The position numbers were made by a program, and so were the translations under genes. The notes below the pieces were generated by a model. The model worked only from the letters and a program-made list of their open reading frames with translations, searched no databases and had not been told where the DNA came from. This document shows positions 1-7,955 of a stretch of 8,987 bases of DNA, piece after piece (the first letter of the stretch is position 1; every line of letters starts with the position of its first letter). The stretch covers positions 1 to 8,987 of the forward strand of contig JAESQE010000093.1 in NCBI GenBank assembly GCA_016765335.1, given 5' to 3'. This DNA comes from Planctomycetaceae bacterium (GTDB lineage: Bacteria; Planctomycetota; Planctomycetia; Planctomycetales; Planctomycetaceae).

Positions 1-511
1 AAACTGCAATGGTCAACGTACCAAACATCCATTTCAAACCGCTGGGTCCAAGGGACTCCATTACGACCATTGACTTGTGCCCAGCCTGTAATTCCAGGGC
101 GAACTTCATGTCTACGAGCTTGCTCGGGGCTGTATTTCTCTAAATATTCGACCAACAGCGGACGTGCCCCAACTAAGCTCATTTCGCCTTAAGCACATTC
201 CAAAGTTCAGGCAATTCGTCCAGGCTACTGGCACGTAAAATCTGCCCCAAACGAGTCAACCGTTGTGCATCCGGCAGTAACTTTCCATCAGGATCACAGG
301 CATTGTTCATCGTGCGGAACTTGCAAAGCGTAAACACTTTACCGTGAAGTCCGGGACGAGATTGCCGAAAGATAACCGGTCGTCCCAAAAACAGAGCAAC
401 AGCAACACTCAGCAGGGTAAACAAAGGAAAAAACAGAACCAATATCGAAATTGAAATGATCACATCGAGTGCACGTTTACCAAATCGAGAGTAAATATTA
501 AATCTAGGCAT
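1..511 (-). pseudogene. Initiating sugar transferase (PglC/WbaP-type monotopic phosphoglycosyl transferase), frameshifted and cut by the window edge
   Basis: Family enzymes transfer a sugar phosphate from a UDP-sugar to undecaprenyl phosphate at the inner membrane face, the first step of repeat-unit assembly. The upstream frame (179-511, 110 residues from the ATG at 509-511) has a hydrophobic, proline-kinked membrane segment at about 13-43, then FRQSRPG (48-54), KFRTM (64-68) and LDELPELWNV (97-106) with the Asp-Glu pair (D98, E99) that is catalytic in this family. It ends LKAK and TGA. The expected continuation lies one frame over: GEM from 188, then [20 protein letters not shown] and [10 protein letters not shown] to base 1. 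Adding one A at the AA pair (plus-strand TT, 189-190) restores LKGEMSLVG. An in-frame reading back to 595 only overlaps the preceding glycosyltransferase gene, so I chose 511. Either the gene is truly broken or the read has an error. The family call is firm; loss of function is inferred. Confidence 0.85.
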
Positions 512-548
512 TAACTGATTCACACATAAAAAAAGAAGTAGGACATGA

Positions 549-1805
549 CTAGGCAGCACGTTGACTCTTGCGATTTGTGTCGTCGACAGGCTCACTCAAT
601 TGATTGGCAAGACCAGAAGCCCCTCGTTCTTTAAGAACATCTTTATAGATATCTAAGAGACCATTCCAGATACAATTTCTTTGAAACTTTTCAACAATCC
701 TTTGCCGGGCATTCGTGCCATGGGATCTTCTTTTTTCTGGATTATCGAGATATTCAGAAATTGCAGTTGTCAGTGATACAGAATCTTGCTTTGGAATAAT
801 CAGGCCGGTCGTTTCGTGTACAATTGCGTCAACGACACCGATTACTTGACTGCCAACAACAGGAACTTCCATCGCAGCGGCCTCTGCAACAGCATTAGGA
901 AAACCTTCAGTGCCGTGTGTCGGAAATGCCAGGATGTCAATCTCTTTGAGCCAAGGGACGACATCAGTAACAACTCCAGTAAGGCAAACATGATCGTCCT
1001 GCTCAAGACGTCTTTTCACATCTTCAGAAACAGGGGCTGAAGTGTCCCATCCCCCCACTAATAATAAACGAGCATCCGGATGACTCATTTTCAAACTACG
1101 CCAAGCAGTCTCCAGTTCGCCAATCCCCTTATCAACAGCAAGGCGACCAACGAATCCAATGATTGGACGGCCTTCTATTTTCCACTGGAGAACTTGTGGA
1201 GAATAGACAGATTCAGAAAACAGACGAGTCGGATCAAACACTTCAATATTGATTCCGTTAGACATGCCCTGAGCTGCCACGATTCCTTCTTCGCGATTTA
1301 AAATTCCTTCGGACCGCATGAATGGAAGCAAAGACGGTGAGACACAGATCGTTTTGTCAGACAACTTAACCGTCAGTCGCTCGAGTAAACGATAGAGCAA
1401 TCTCTTAAAGCCACGCTCGTTTTCAGTTGCACTCCCCCTGGCATAGTAGATGATAGAGCGTACCTGAGCAAATTTACCAGCTAAAGCAGCCAGCAAAGCG
1501 GCCTTAGGGGTGCTTACATGCAGAATGTCAGGTTTTATAGATCTGAGCTGTGATACCAAACGCAACAACGAGACAAAATCCGATACTGGGGAGATTTTCC
1601 GAGAAATCGAAACAGGATAAGTTGAAACACCATCACGAGTCTCTAATTCGTGTAAGAAATCTCCTTGAGAGCAGATCGAATGAAGCTGAAAACCATGAGC
1701 TTTCATAAAAGCATTTTGCCCATCCAAAAAACGAAATTGTGTTTCGGGTATAGCGGTAACATAGCACAGTTTTACTGTACGATCTTTATGAGAACAGCAA
1801 GACAT
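549..1805 (-). CDS. Glycosyltransferase family 4 (GT-B fold), probably second sugar of the repeat unit
   Basis: A cytoplasmic or membrane-associated retaining glycosyltransferase that would move a sugar from a nucleotide donor onto the lipid-linked acceptor. From the ATG at 1803-1805 it has 418 residues, usual for GT4. The N-terminal acceptor domain contains PDILHVSTPKAALLAALAG (about 92-110). The C-terminal donor domain has GFVGRLAVDKG (about 217-227), HPDARLLLVGG and the E-x7-E signature EGFPNAVAE (about 300-308). A GTG at 1826 and an ATG at 1820 are also in frame. I prefer 1805 because GAGG sits nine bases upstream. The gene stops 37 bases before the phosphoglycosyl transferase start, and this pairing recalls PglA/PglC-type gene pairs. 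On that basis it may add the sugar next to the priming one, which is inference. The sugar and linkage cannot be read from the sequence. Confidence 0.93.
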   Translation of the reverse strand: MSCCSHKDRTVKLCYVTAIPETQFRFLDGQNAFMKAHGFQLHSICSQGDFLHELETRDGVSTYPVSISRKISPVSDFVSLLRLVSQLRSIKPDILHVSTPKAALLAALAGKFAQVRSIIYYARGSATENERGFKRLLYRLLERLTVKLSDKTICVSPSLLPFMRSEGILNREEGIVAAQGMSNGINIEVFDPTRLFSESVYSPQVLQWKIEGRPIIGFVGRLAVDKGIGELETAWRSLKMSHPDARLLLVGGWDTSAPVSEDVKRRLEQDDHVCLTGVVTDVVPWLKEIDILAFPTHGTEGFPNAVAEAAAMEVPVVGSQVIGVVDAIVHETTGLIIPKQDSVSLTTAISEYLDNPEKRRSHGTNARQRIVEKFQRNCIWNGLLDIYKDVLKERGASGLANQLSEPVDDTNRKSQRAA

Positions 1806-1814
1806 AGAAATCGG

Positions 1815-1818
1815 CCTC
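1815..1818 (-). promoter_or_regulatory. Shine-Dalgarno GAGG deciding the start of the 549-1805 glycosyltransferase
   Basis: On the minus strand GAGG lies nine bases before the ATG at 1803-1805. The alternative starts at 1820 (ATG) and 1826 (GTG) have no comparable purine run at a workable distance. This supports the shorter protein beginning MSCCSHKDR. Confidence 0.5.
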
Positions 1819-1899
1819 ATATACACTAAACAGTTAAATTAACGAAGCATCCTGTCACGAGAAAATAAGACAAGAATCAAGTAGGCCCGCAAGAGGAGA

Positions 1900-3165
1900 T
1901 CACCTAAGCCGACTTCCCCGAGAGGCAGGACGCACAGGAGTCGAGGCAAGCAAAGATAGAAAGAAAGCTAGAATAATGCCACACAAAAGAATAAATCCAT
2001 ATTGCTTAGCAAAACTGACCATTCTAAAGGTATCATTTCGGTGAATATAAAATACCCACCAAGGTATCCATCCAGATGCTATACACATGTAAAAAGGAGA
2101 ATAACGATCCAAGCGAAATGAACATAATGAGATTATGTAAAAGAATAGAAAAATTGCAACACCGATAAGCCCACCGCATGAATAATACTCCGCCCAGATA
2201 TTTGAGGCCATGCCATATCCAACATCTCCGAAAAGGTCATATGTCGCAATGTCACCAAATGAATACTCTCTGGCTTTGTAACTTCCAGAAAAGTCAAAGT
2301 TTGCAAGTACTGAGCCAGTTAAGTGAGATGGGGCATGAATTGAATAGTCTTCAATGATCACGCTATTCAATGTATGCTGTATCATAAATGGTTCAGACTC
2401 AGCAAACGCAACATACCAACGATCCGAAATCCGTGATGAAACAGCTTCGTAGTCGCCCATTTTAATAGCGATGTAGCATTGTTTATAAAGAAATATAAAT
2501 GCGCTAAAAAGGAGTAATGCGATCACGGTCTTCCTACTCCTGATCAAAGGGACGGGACCTCTCCTTGACAATATAACAAACAGAGAGCCTAGGATTCCCA
2601 CCGCCAACTGAGACCGGGAGCCAGTGTATAACATGAACAAAAGTGAGATAAGATTTATCAGTGAAAGAGACCATCTCTTGAAGGTTACACAGGCTATAAG
2701 AGCTGTCGGCGCGCCCATGAGCCATATAAGATGGCCACGTCCAAAAGAGGAATACATTTCGTTCTTATTTGTGGAAAACAATAGCGATCCAGAGCTACTG
2801 ATGACGTATATCATTCCGCTGATGTCAATGATTGTTAAGGAAAGAGGTATCAATAAAATCCAATAAGGAGTACTGGTTATTCCTTTGTTAATATTTGAAT
2901 ATCTCTTACCGTAGTTATCGATAAACATAGCAGTAAACAACATCGATGCAAGCACAAGTAGCATGACATGATAGCACCCAGAAGTAATTTGCAGCTCGTT
3001 ATTCTTTTCAAGAGTGTAGCCAAAGAACCCGGGCATGAAGTACACAATAGTAGCCCCGTATGCCATCGAAAGGCCATCTATTGTACGCGGTGTAGCCGTA
3101 AAATATATTAGTCCGGTTACTGATAGTAAATAAAACAATATCTGAAGTATATGTTCGTATGCCAT
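1900..3165 (-). CDS. O-antigen/exopolysaccharide polymerase, Wzy-like integral membrane protein
   Basis: The protein has 421 residues and is mostly membrane. Hydrophobic segments can be picked out near 5-23, 33-50, 64-82, 100-124, 145-161, 165-181, 184-200, 213-230, 332-350, 356-374 and 388-408. A polar loop of about 100 residues (231-331) precedes the last three. About eleven segments with one large late periplasmic loop, and a TGSRSQLAVG stretch near 181-190, fit the Wzy/oligosaccharide repeat unit polymerase group, whose members join lipid-linked repeat units on the periplasmic side. Wzy proteins share little sequence, so the call rests on topology and on the flippase and glycosyltransferases around it. 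WaaL-type ligase is the main alternative. The ATG at 3163-3165 has only a weak GAG-type ribosome site. The gene looks AT-rich beside wbpA and the start of the flippase gene. Confidence 0.8.
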   Translation of the reverse strand: MAYEHILQILFYLLSVTGLIYFTATPRTIDGLSMAYGATIVYFMPGFFGYTLEKNNELQITSGCYHVMLLVLASMLFTAMFIDNYGKRYSNINKGITSTPYWILLIPLSLTIIDISGMIYVISSSGSLLFSTNKNEMYSSFGRGHLIWLMGAPTALIACVTFKRWSLSLINLISLLFMLYTGSRSQLAVGILGSLFVILSRRGPVPLIRSRKTVIALLLFSAFIFLYKQCYIAIKMGDYEAVSSRISDRWYVAFAESEPFMIQHTLNSVIIEDYSIHAPSHLTGSVLANFDFSGSYKAREYSFGDIATYDLFGDVGYGMASNIWAEYYSCGGLIGVAIFLFFYIISLCSFRLDRYSPFYMCIASGWIPWWVFYIHRNDTFRMVSFAKQYGFILLCGIILAFFLSLLASTPVRPASRGSRLR

Positions 3166-3226
3166 ATGCTCACTCTTAATATTATATAAAGGTCAAGGAT
3201 GCGACATGGGACTGCGGCTTAGTATG

Positions 3227-3247
3227 TTGTGTTCTCGTAGAACACAA
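3227..3247. repeat. Perfect inverted repeat, 9-bp arms with a 3-base spacer
   Basis: TTGTGTTCT (3227-3235), spacer CGT, then AGAACACAA (3239-3247). The arms match perfectly. Outside them TTAG (3219-3222) can pair with CTAA (3251-3254) across a small internal loop. It lies in the 140-base gap between the 3306-4523 glycosyltransferase and the polymerase gene. No T-run follows on the minus strand, so it is not a standard intrinsic terminator. It could be an RNA hairpin in the operon transcript or an operator for a dimeric regulator; the sequence does not decide which. Confidence 0.75.
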
Positions 3248-3305
3248 AGGCTAAACAGCGATATTGAACACGACGTCGCCTCCCTTACTCTAATAGCCGC
3301 CTCAT

Positions 3306-4523
3306 TCATGCAGCATGCTGCTGATATCCACCATCCTTAGGGATGTGGATGCCGTCTGATTCGTGCTCAGTATAATTGTAGATTTCTTTTAAGGCCGCGC
3401 AGTGCCGGGCAATAGTAAATGGTGAAACGGCAAATGAATCTGCTGTTGCAGTTCTTGATTGATTATTCTTTGCTAGGTCACCATTGAGAATTACACTAAG
3501 TGCAGATGCCCAGGTGCTATAAGGTGCCTCAAGCGAGTGGTGCGTAACTCCTGTCGTGCTTGCTGCAATTTCTTTGAATGGACCAGAGTCACTGCATAGG
3601 ACTGGCGTGCCATGCGAAAGTGATTCCAGGACTGCCCCGGGTAGTCCTTCGCTGATAGATGGAAATAACAGGCAATCTGACCCCATGAGCATGTTTGGGA
3701 TATCGTCTCTCAGCCCTGCAAAAATCACTTTGTCTGATAGGCCTTCTTCTCGGACAATCTTATCAAGGGCACTTTTTATTTCTATCTCCTCATCAGTTCC
3801 ATCATATCGTCCTGCTAGTATTAGTCTAAGATCGCATTGAGCGAAGTCATGACTTTTGAGTATTTTGATAATAAATCCATGATTCTTTTGCCATCGAAAA
3901 TTTCCGACATGTATTACAACTTTCGATTCTACGGGTATGTCAAATTCTTTGTGCAAGCCCTTCTTGCATTTATGCCTGTCACGTTGCAGTGTCTGGATAC
4001 CGTTGTAGACAACCCTGCACCGCGGGTCTCTTGTTGCGTTTTTCCCCATGTGGAATTGCATTGAATGATTAGAGACTGCAATAATATCAGTTGCAAATAG
4101 CCTTACCAGCAGTTTGGATACTCTTCTAAATATTGTCATTGTTAGTGTTGGATTTAATCCTCCATCAGAGGATCTGTAATGGACGACTCTTTTTTTGATC
4201 CCTCCGAGAAATGATATTAGCATTATAGGCCCAGCCATTGCTCGAAGGCTTGAGTGCACTATGTTGATTTTCTCTTTTCGGAGTATGGATAATAACTGAA
4301 ACGGAAACATGATTCCAACTTTAACCAAGTGGGCCTTGCCTCCATGTCGCACTACATCTTCGTCTAATTCTCCAGGCTTGCCAGATGCACTGAGTGTGTG
4401 TGTCACAATGTCGTCTTGATTAAAATGAGCTATTGTCTCAACGGTCCGGACTTCTGCGCCGCCACATGCCATGCGGTTAAGTGCATGCAGTACGCGAACT
4501 TCACGTAGATTATTCTTGGGCAT
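3306..4523 (-). CDS. Glycosyltransferase family 4 (GT-B fold)
   Basis: The protein has 405 residues, close to the usual GT4 length. The N-terminal domain begins VRVLHALNRMACGGAEVR, with the GGAE loop (21-24) common in this family. The C-terminal nucleotide-sugar domain carries HVGNFRWQKNH (205-215), DLRLILAGRYDG (231-242) and the E-x7-E motif SEGLPGAVLE (291-300), followed by GTPVLCSDSGP. It would add one sugar to the lipid-linked repeat unit on the cytoplasmic side; donor and linkage are unknown. The ATG at 4521-4523 is supported by AAGGA nine bases upstream. The gene stands apart from its neighbours, with 217 bases before it and 140 after. With the adjacent polymerase it has a rather AT-rich look, as variable central genes of polysaccharide loci often do. 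The last 25 or so residues are polar and probably lie outside the fold. Confidence 0.93.
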   Translation of the reverse strand: MPKNNLREVRVLHALNRMACGGAEVRTVETIAHFNQDDIVTHTLSASGKPGELDEDVVRHGGKAHLVKVGIMFPFQLLSILRKEKINIVHSSLRAMAGPIMLISFLGGIKKRVVHYRSSDGGLNPTLTMTIFRRVSKLLVRLFATDIIAVSNHSMQFHMGKNATRDPRCRVVYNGIQTLQRDRHKCKKGLHKEFDIPVESKVVIHVGNFRWQKNHGFIIKILKSHDFAQCDLRLILAGRYDGTDEEIEIKSALDKIVREEGLSDKVIFAGLRDDIPNMLMGSDCLLFPSISEGLPGAVLESLSHGTPVLCSDSGPFKEIAASTTGVTHHSLEAPYSTWASALSVILNGDLAKNNQSRTATADSFAVSPFTIARHCAALKEIYNYTEHESDGIHIPKDGGYQQHAA

Positions 4524-4699
4524 TGTCTGGCTTCCTTGATTTTCTTACGGGCTATACTATCAGTTGGTTTCTGCGGTCTATCACTTGTAAAACGGGGTCT
4601 TCACTCTTCTTGTGAATGTGTTCGGATTGCTCTCGCTATCTCCTTCGATCGCAACTGTGTTAGTGCTGGTAGGCAGCAATGTCTCTAAGAATGGAGAGC

Positions 4700-4714
4700 C
4701 ACTTCTGCGAAGTG
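4700..4714. repeat. Short inverted repeat after the flippase gene
   Basis: CACTTC (4700-4705), spacer TGC, GAAGTG (4709-4714), 26 bases past the flippase stop in the 217-base gap to the next gene. Six pairs with a three-base loop could form a hairpin in the transcript. There is no T-run after it on the minus strand, so a terminator is unlikely. I see no convincing gene or promoter in the rest of this gap. Confidence 0.35.
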
Positions 4715-4740
4715 TGAGTATATATTATTCGCATTAATTA

Positions 4741-6297
4741 TTATTTCCATTTCAACATGGTCATTGTCTTGGTGTATATACGTCGTATTGAAACTGGGGC
4801 AGTACATATTATGTTTGCGTCTATTGTTTTGCGTATTGCTCTTTTTATTTGTGTTCGTACCTGGATGGCCTGTTTTGATAAATAACGATCAGGTATGACA
4901 GCGAGTGCTATTAAGTAAAATGGTATGAATATACTGGCAGCACCTAAAACTGTTCTTTCTGCTGATGCAATTCCTAGTTCATTGATCATAAGGCCACGGA
5001 TTGAGATTGTGGATAATCCTGTGCATACAGCCAGCATCACTCCTGGAATGTGAGCAGCAAAGAATTCTTGCAACTTGCATATGAGTAATCCAACCACAAG
5101 ATGTCCCATGAGTAACCATTGCACTACCAGCAACCCCGAGACCCCCATTGCCACAGCTGGCAAACCATAAGGTATAAGATAAAAGACAGTCATTGAAATT
5201 CCAGCCAAATAGATTCCATGCCGCGCGAGACTTCCACGAATCGAACCGCACGATTGGGCTAATATTTCGCAGATATTGATTACAATCAACGGCATCGCAC
5301 CAAGGCATAACATTTGGAAAGGAAAAATTGCCCCTTCCCATTTTTCGCCCAATAGCAGCGTAATAACTTCTCGTCCAGTAACAGAAAGGAATGCCAACAT
5401 AGGGAATAGCACGAGAACAACACTATTTAAATTACCTAGAAAAAGTGTTTTCAGTCGGACGCGATCATTCTGGATTCGCGAATAAGCTGGAAACAGAACG
5501 GTGTTCAGAACTCCCGACAACTTTGTGGCTGGTACAGTCGATAATTGAAATGACCGGTTATACAAGCCGAGTGCATCGGTGCCGAGTAGTCGTCCGATTA
5601 ACAAGGCATCAACATTTCGGGCAGCGAATAGGACCATTCTCACTGCGCTGAAACCTGCGCCCTGACCCAACAGTTTTCTGGCAACGGACCATCGAAATCC
5701 AAAACTTGGCCAACGCCTGGCTAGCACAAAGGCTGTTACAAGTTGTAATGCCGACCGTGCCAATAAGGCATAGGCTAAAGACCAGGCCCCTGCCCCTTGA
5801 AAAGCTAGCGTAATGCCAACAATCCCATAACCGACCAAATAGGAGAACAGCTCGATCCAGAATATTCGATGAAAGTTTAGCTCTCGCTGAAGTGTTGCCA
5901 GAGTTGTCAGTGTTAATCCAGAAAATAGAAATGTCAGGGACAAAATTTGTATGATTGGTATCAGAGCTGGAGCCTGAAACCAGGCTGCAATCCAAGGGGC
6001 GATAGCGAACAGGCAACCGGCCCATAAACAGCCCAGCAGAACAGAAATCGTGTAAGCATGAGCAATTTCTTCCGCTGAGATGCTCTCTCTTTGAATCAGA
6101 ACCGGCGCCATGCCGACTTCAGAGAAAACCGTCACCAAGCCCATAAAAACCATGGCCATCCCGATCAAGCCAAAGGCCTCGATGGGAAGCAATCGCGCAA
6201 GGATGCAGGTCACGACCAGTTGGATCGCTACTTGACCAAATACGTTTGCAAATCGCCACTTGAGTGCGCGAGTTGTTTTTTGTTTCAAATCATCCAT
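4741..6297 (-). CDS. Wzx-type lipid-linked oligosaccharide flippase (polysaccharide transporter, MOP superfamily)
   Basis: The protein has 518 residues from the ATG at 6295-6297. A TTG at 6315 would add six residues (MPLGKI), but GGA lies six bases before the ATG and MDDLKQKTTRALKWRFANV is a typical start for this family. Many hydrophobic segments run the full length, consistent with the 12 to 14 helices of Wzx/WzxC proteins. Characteristic stretches are ARLLPIEAFGLIGMA (about 34-48), FSEVGMAPVLIQRE (about 58-71) and RNVDALLIGRLLGTDALGLYNRS (about 227-249, here read in two parts: RNVDALLIGRLLG and TDALGLYNRS). It would move undecaprenyl-linked repeat units across the inner membrane for the polymerase. 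The final 40 residues or so are basic and presumably cytoplasmic. It lies 83 bases after wbpA, probably in one transcript. The last 200 to 250 bases of the gene are visibly more AT-rich than its start. Confidence 0.9.
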   Translation of the reverse strand: MDDLKQKTTRALKWRFANVFGQVAIQLVVTCILARLLPIEAFGLIGMAMVFMGLVTVFSEVGMAPVLIQRESISAEEIAHAYTISVLLGCLWAGCLFAIAPWIAAWFQAPALIPIIQILSLTFLFSGLTLTTLATLQRELNFHRIFWIELFSYLVGYGIVGITLAFQGAGAWSLAYALLARSALQLVTAFVLARRWPSFGFRWSVARKLLGQGAGFSAVRMVLFAARNVDALLIGRLLGTDALGLYNRSFQLSTVPATKLSGVLNTVLFPAYSRIQNDRVRLKTLFLGNLNSVVLVLFPMLAFLSVTGREVITLLLGEKWEGAIFPFQMLCLGAMPLIVINICEILAQSCGSIRGSLARHGIYLAGISMTVFYLIPYGLPAVAMGVSGLLVVQWLLMGHLVVGLLICKLQEFFAAHIPGVMLAVCTGLSTISIRGLMINELGIASAERTVLGAASIFIPFYLIALAVIPDRYLSKQAIQVRTQIKRAIRKTIDANIICTAPVSIRRIYTKTMTMLKWK

Positions 6298-6303
6298 GAT
6301 TTT

Positions 6304-6306
6304 TCC
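6304..6306 (-). promoter_or_regulatory. Weak Shine-Dalgarno (GGA) supporting the flippase ATG at 6297
   Basis: GGA followed by six bases precedes the ATG at 6295-6297 on the minus strand. The competing TTG at 6315 would need translation to begin upstream of this site. The signal is short and only tips the balance towards the ATG. Confidence 0.35.
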
Positions 6307-6380
6307 GAGTGGCAAATTATTTTAATCAATCTGCCAGATACTACAAACTTCCTGGTTCGCCCCTGTAGTTATATTTGTGC

Positions 6381-7706
6381 TTAGGCCTTAAATACATTCT
6401 CTCTTTGCCCTACCGCTTTGGCAATTGCATTTCTGGTGTCGAGAATCATTTGAGAGTGCTCGGCAATCAGTTCGTAATCGTAAGCTGAATGATCCGTTGC
6501 GATCAGGACACAATCCTGAGCTGCCAATGTTTCTGGTGTGAGTTCGACACTGGTTATATCTGGAAGGTCATGATTTCTCATCTTGGGTAAGGTTGGCACA
6601 TGAGGATCGTTGTAACAAAGATCTGCTCCGCGTTTGATTAGCTCTTCCATTAATACAAACGAAGGGCTTTCCCGAGGGTCGTCTACATCTTTTTTGTAGG
6701 CCACTCCCAGCAGCAGAATTTTGCTGCCTTTGATCGGCTTGCTCTGTTCGTTTAGATATTCCGCCAGTCGAGTAATCACGTACTCCGGCATGGAAGCATT
6801 TACTTCGCCGGCTAACTCGATAAACCGTGTCGTCAGTCCCTGTTTACGTGCCAGCCATGTCAGGTAAAAAGGGTCTATCGGAATGCAGTGTCCCCCTAAA
6901 CCGGGGCCTGGATAGAAAGCCTGAAAGCCGAACGGTTTGGTCTTGGCAGCATCAATCACTTCCCAGATGTCGATGTCCATTCGATCAAACAACATTTTCA
7001 ATTCGTTGACCAACGCAATATTGACGGCTCGGTATGTATTTTCCAGTATTTTACAGGCTTCTGCGATTTCGCAGCTCGAGACGGGCACAACTTGTACAAT
7101 GGCTTGGGAATACAATGCGACTGCCAAGTCTAAACTTGCTGGATCATACCCTCCAACAACCTTAGGAATACCCGCTGCTGTGAAGTCTGCGTTTCCGGGG
7201 TCTTCCCGTTCTGGACTATAAGCCAGGAAGAAATCTTCGCCGACCTTCAATCCAGACTCCTCAAGAATTGGTAGCATCACATCGCGTGTTGTTGTCGGAT
7301 AAGTGGTGCTTTCCAGAACAATCAGTTGGCCTGGACGCATAACTTTTGCAATCGAGCGAGTCGTCTGCTCGACGTATGTTAAATCCGGATCGCGAGAATC
7401 ACTCAAAGGAGTGGGCACACAAATGAGTAGAACATCCGGCTCCGAAAGACGAGACAGATCAGACGTTGCTTCAAACTGACCAGAGCTTCGCCAACCAGAC
7501 ACCTCGTCATTGCTGACATGTTTGATATAACTTTGCCCCTGATTCAAAGCATCGACCTTTGTTTGATCGACGTCGAAACCGAGAGCTTTGTATTTTTTGT
7601 GGTAAAAAGCACTGATTAACGGGAGGCCAACATACCCCAAGCCGATCACACCGATCAGGCACTCCCGATCAAGAACTTTTTGCTTCCAATTAGCTTGTGT
7701 CGTCAT
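6381..7706 (-). CDS. wbpA: UDP-N-acetyl-D-glucosamine 6-dehydrogenase (WbpA-type nucleotide-sugar dehydrogenase)
   Basis: This NAD-dependent four-electron dehydrogenase would oxidise C6 of UDP-GlcNAc (or a related UDP-amino sugar) to the uronic acid in the cytosol. It has 441 residues, normal for the UDP-Glc/GDP-Man dehydrogenase family. The N-terminal Rossmann motif is IGVIGLGYVGLPL (18-30). CVPTP (96-100), ESTTYP (132-137) and YSPEREDPGN (163-172) follow; the last is the form seen in WbpA-like enzymes rather than UDP-glucose dehydrogenase. KILENTYRAVNIALVNE (219-235) is the central helix. The catalytic cysteine is C274 in GGHCIPIDP, and GVAYKKDVDDPRESP (334-348) marks the C-terminal UDP-binding domain. 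No key residue is missing. It is the first cluster gene in the window, 296 bases from mog. The ATG at 7704-7706 has no clear Shine-Dalgarno. The substrate is inferred; UDP-ManNAc dehydrogenase is the main alternative. Confidence 0.92.
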   Translation of the reverse strand: MTTQANWKQKVLDRECLIGVIGLGYVGLPLISAFYHKKYKALGFDVDQTKVDALNQGQSYIKHVSNDEVSGWRSSGQFEATSDLSRLSEPDVLLICVPTPLSDSRDPDLTYVEQTTRSIAKVMRPGQLIVLESTTYPTTTRDVMLPILEESGLKVGEDFFLAYSPEREDPGNADFTAAGIPKVVGGYDPASLDLAVALYSQAIVQVVPVSSCEIAEACKILENTYRAVNIALVNELKMLFDRMDIDIWEVIDAAKTKPFGFQAFYPGPGLGGHCIPIDPFYLTWLARKQGLTTRFIELAGEVNASMPEYVITRLAEYLNEQSKPIKGSKILLLGVAYKKDVDDPRESPSFVLMEELIKRGADLCYNDPHVPTLPKMRNHDLPDITSVELTPETLAAQDCVLIATDHSAYDYELIAEHSQMILDTRNAIAKAVGQRENVFKA

Positions 7707-7778
7707 AAAACTAGATACCCGCCCCTACAAAATAGTCTGCCATAACAAGCAAGACTATCTTATTAATTGTGTTTTCTG

Positions 7779-7794
7779 GGAGGGCAGCGATGCC
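7779..7794 (+). repeat. Possible short GGAG-led hairpin (4-bp stem, GCGA loop)
   Basis: GGAG (7779-7782) is followed by GGCA, loop GCGA (a GNRA tetraloop) and TGCC. The layout, GGAG directly before a palindrome, matches the two longer repeats at 7956 and 8901, but the stem is only four pairs and chance is a real possibility. Confidence 0.25.
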
Positions 7795-7843
7795 TGGATA
7801 TTCCCTGCCGATGGCCCCCGTCATCGCAGCTGGAACAAAATCG

Positions 7844-7858
7844 TCGGTATCGTACCGA
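7844..7858. repeat. Short inverted repeat in the mog-wbpA gap
   Basis: TCGGTA (7844-7849), spacer TCG, TACCGA (7853-7858). It has six perfect pairs and lies in the leader side of wbpA if transcription begins upstream of here. No function can be assigned. Confidence 0.3.
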
Positions 7859-7899
7859 TGGCTGCAAATCTACGCAATACGTAACATTTACAATGCGAC

Positions 7900-7922
7900 T
7901 TTTCCCTATTTTAGCGGGAAAA
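7900..7922. repeat. Inverted repeat in the mog-wbpA gap
   Basis: TTTTCCC (7900-7906) and GGGAAAA (7916-7922), seven pairs around a nine-base loop. On the minus strand it lies about 80 bases past the mog stop. The T-run is inside the stem, not after it, so it does not read as a good terminator for mog, though a weak one cannot be excluded. Confidence 0.35.
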
Positions 7923-7955
7923 TGCCAGTGAGCATGGTCATGGGTGCACTTGCAG

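Noticed and set aside
3166..3200. TTGACC and TATAAT on the minus strand upstream of the polymerase gene
   Set aside because: The two hexamers are only four bases apart, far from the 16-18 needed for a sigma-70 promoter.
3230..3244. LexA-like box in the palindrome at 3227-3247
   Set aside because: The arms read GTTC-N5-GAAC, the reverse order of the Gram-positive GAAC-N4-GTTC box, and no SOS gene is nearby.
4581..4730. Open minus-strand stretch in the 217-base gap, plus a 24-codon reading just after the flippase stop
   Set aside because: The longer frame has no start codon, the shorter is tiny, and neither has a recognisable motif. Open frames of this length are expected by chance.
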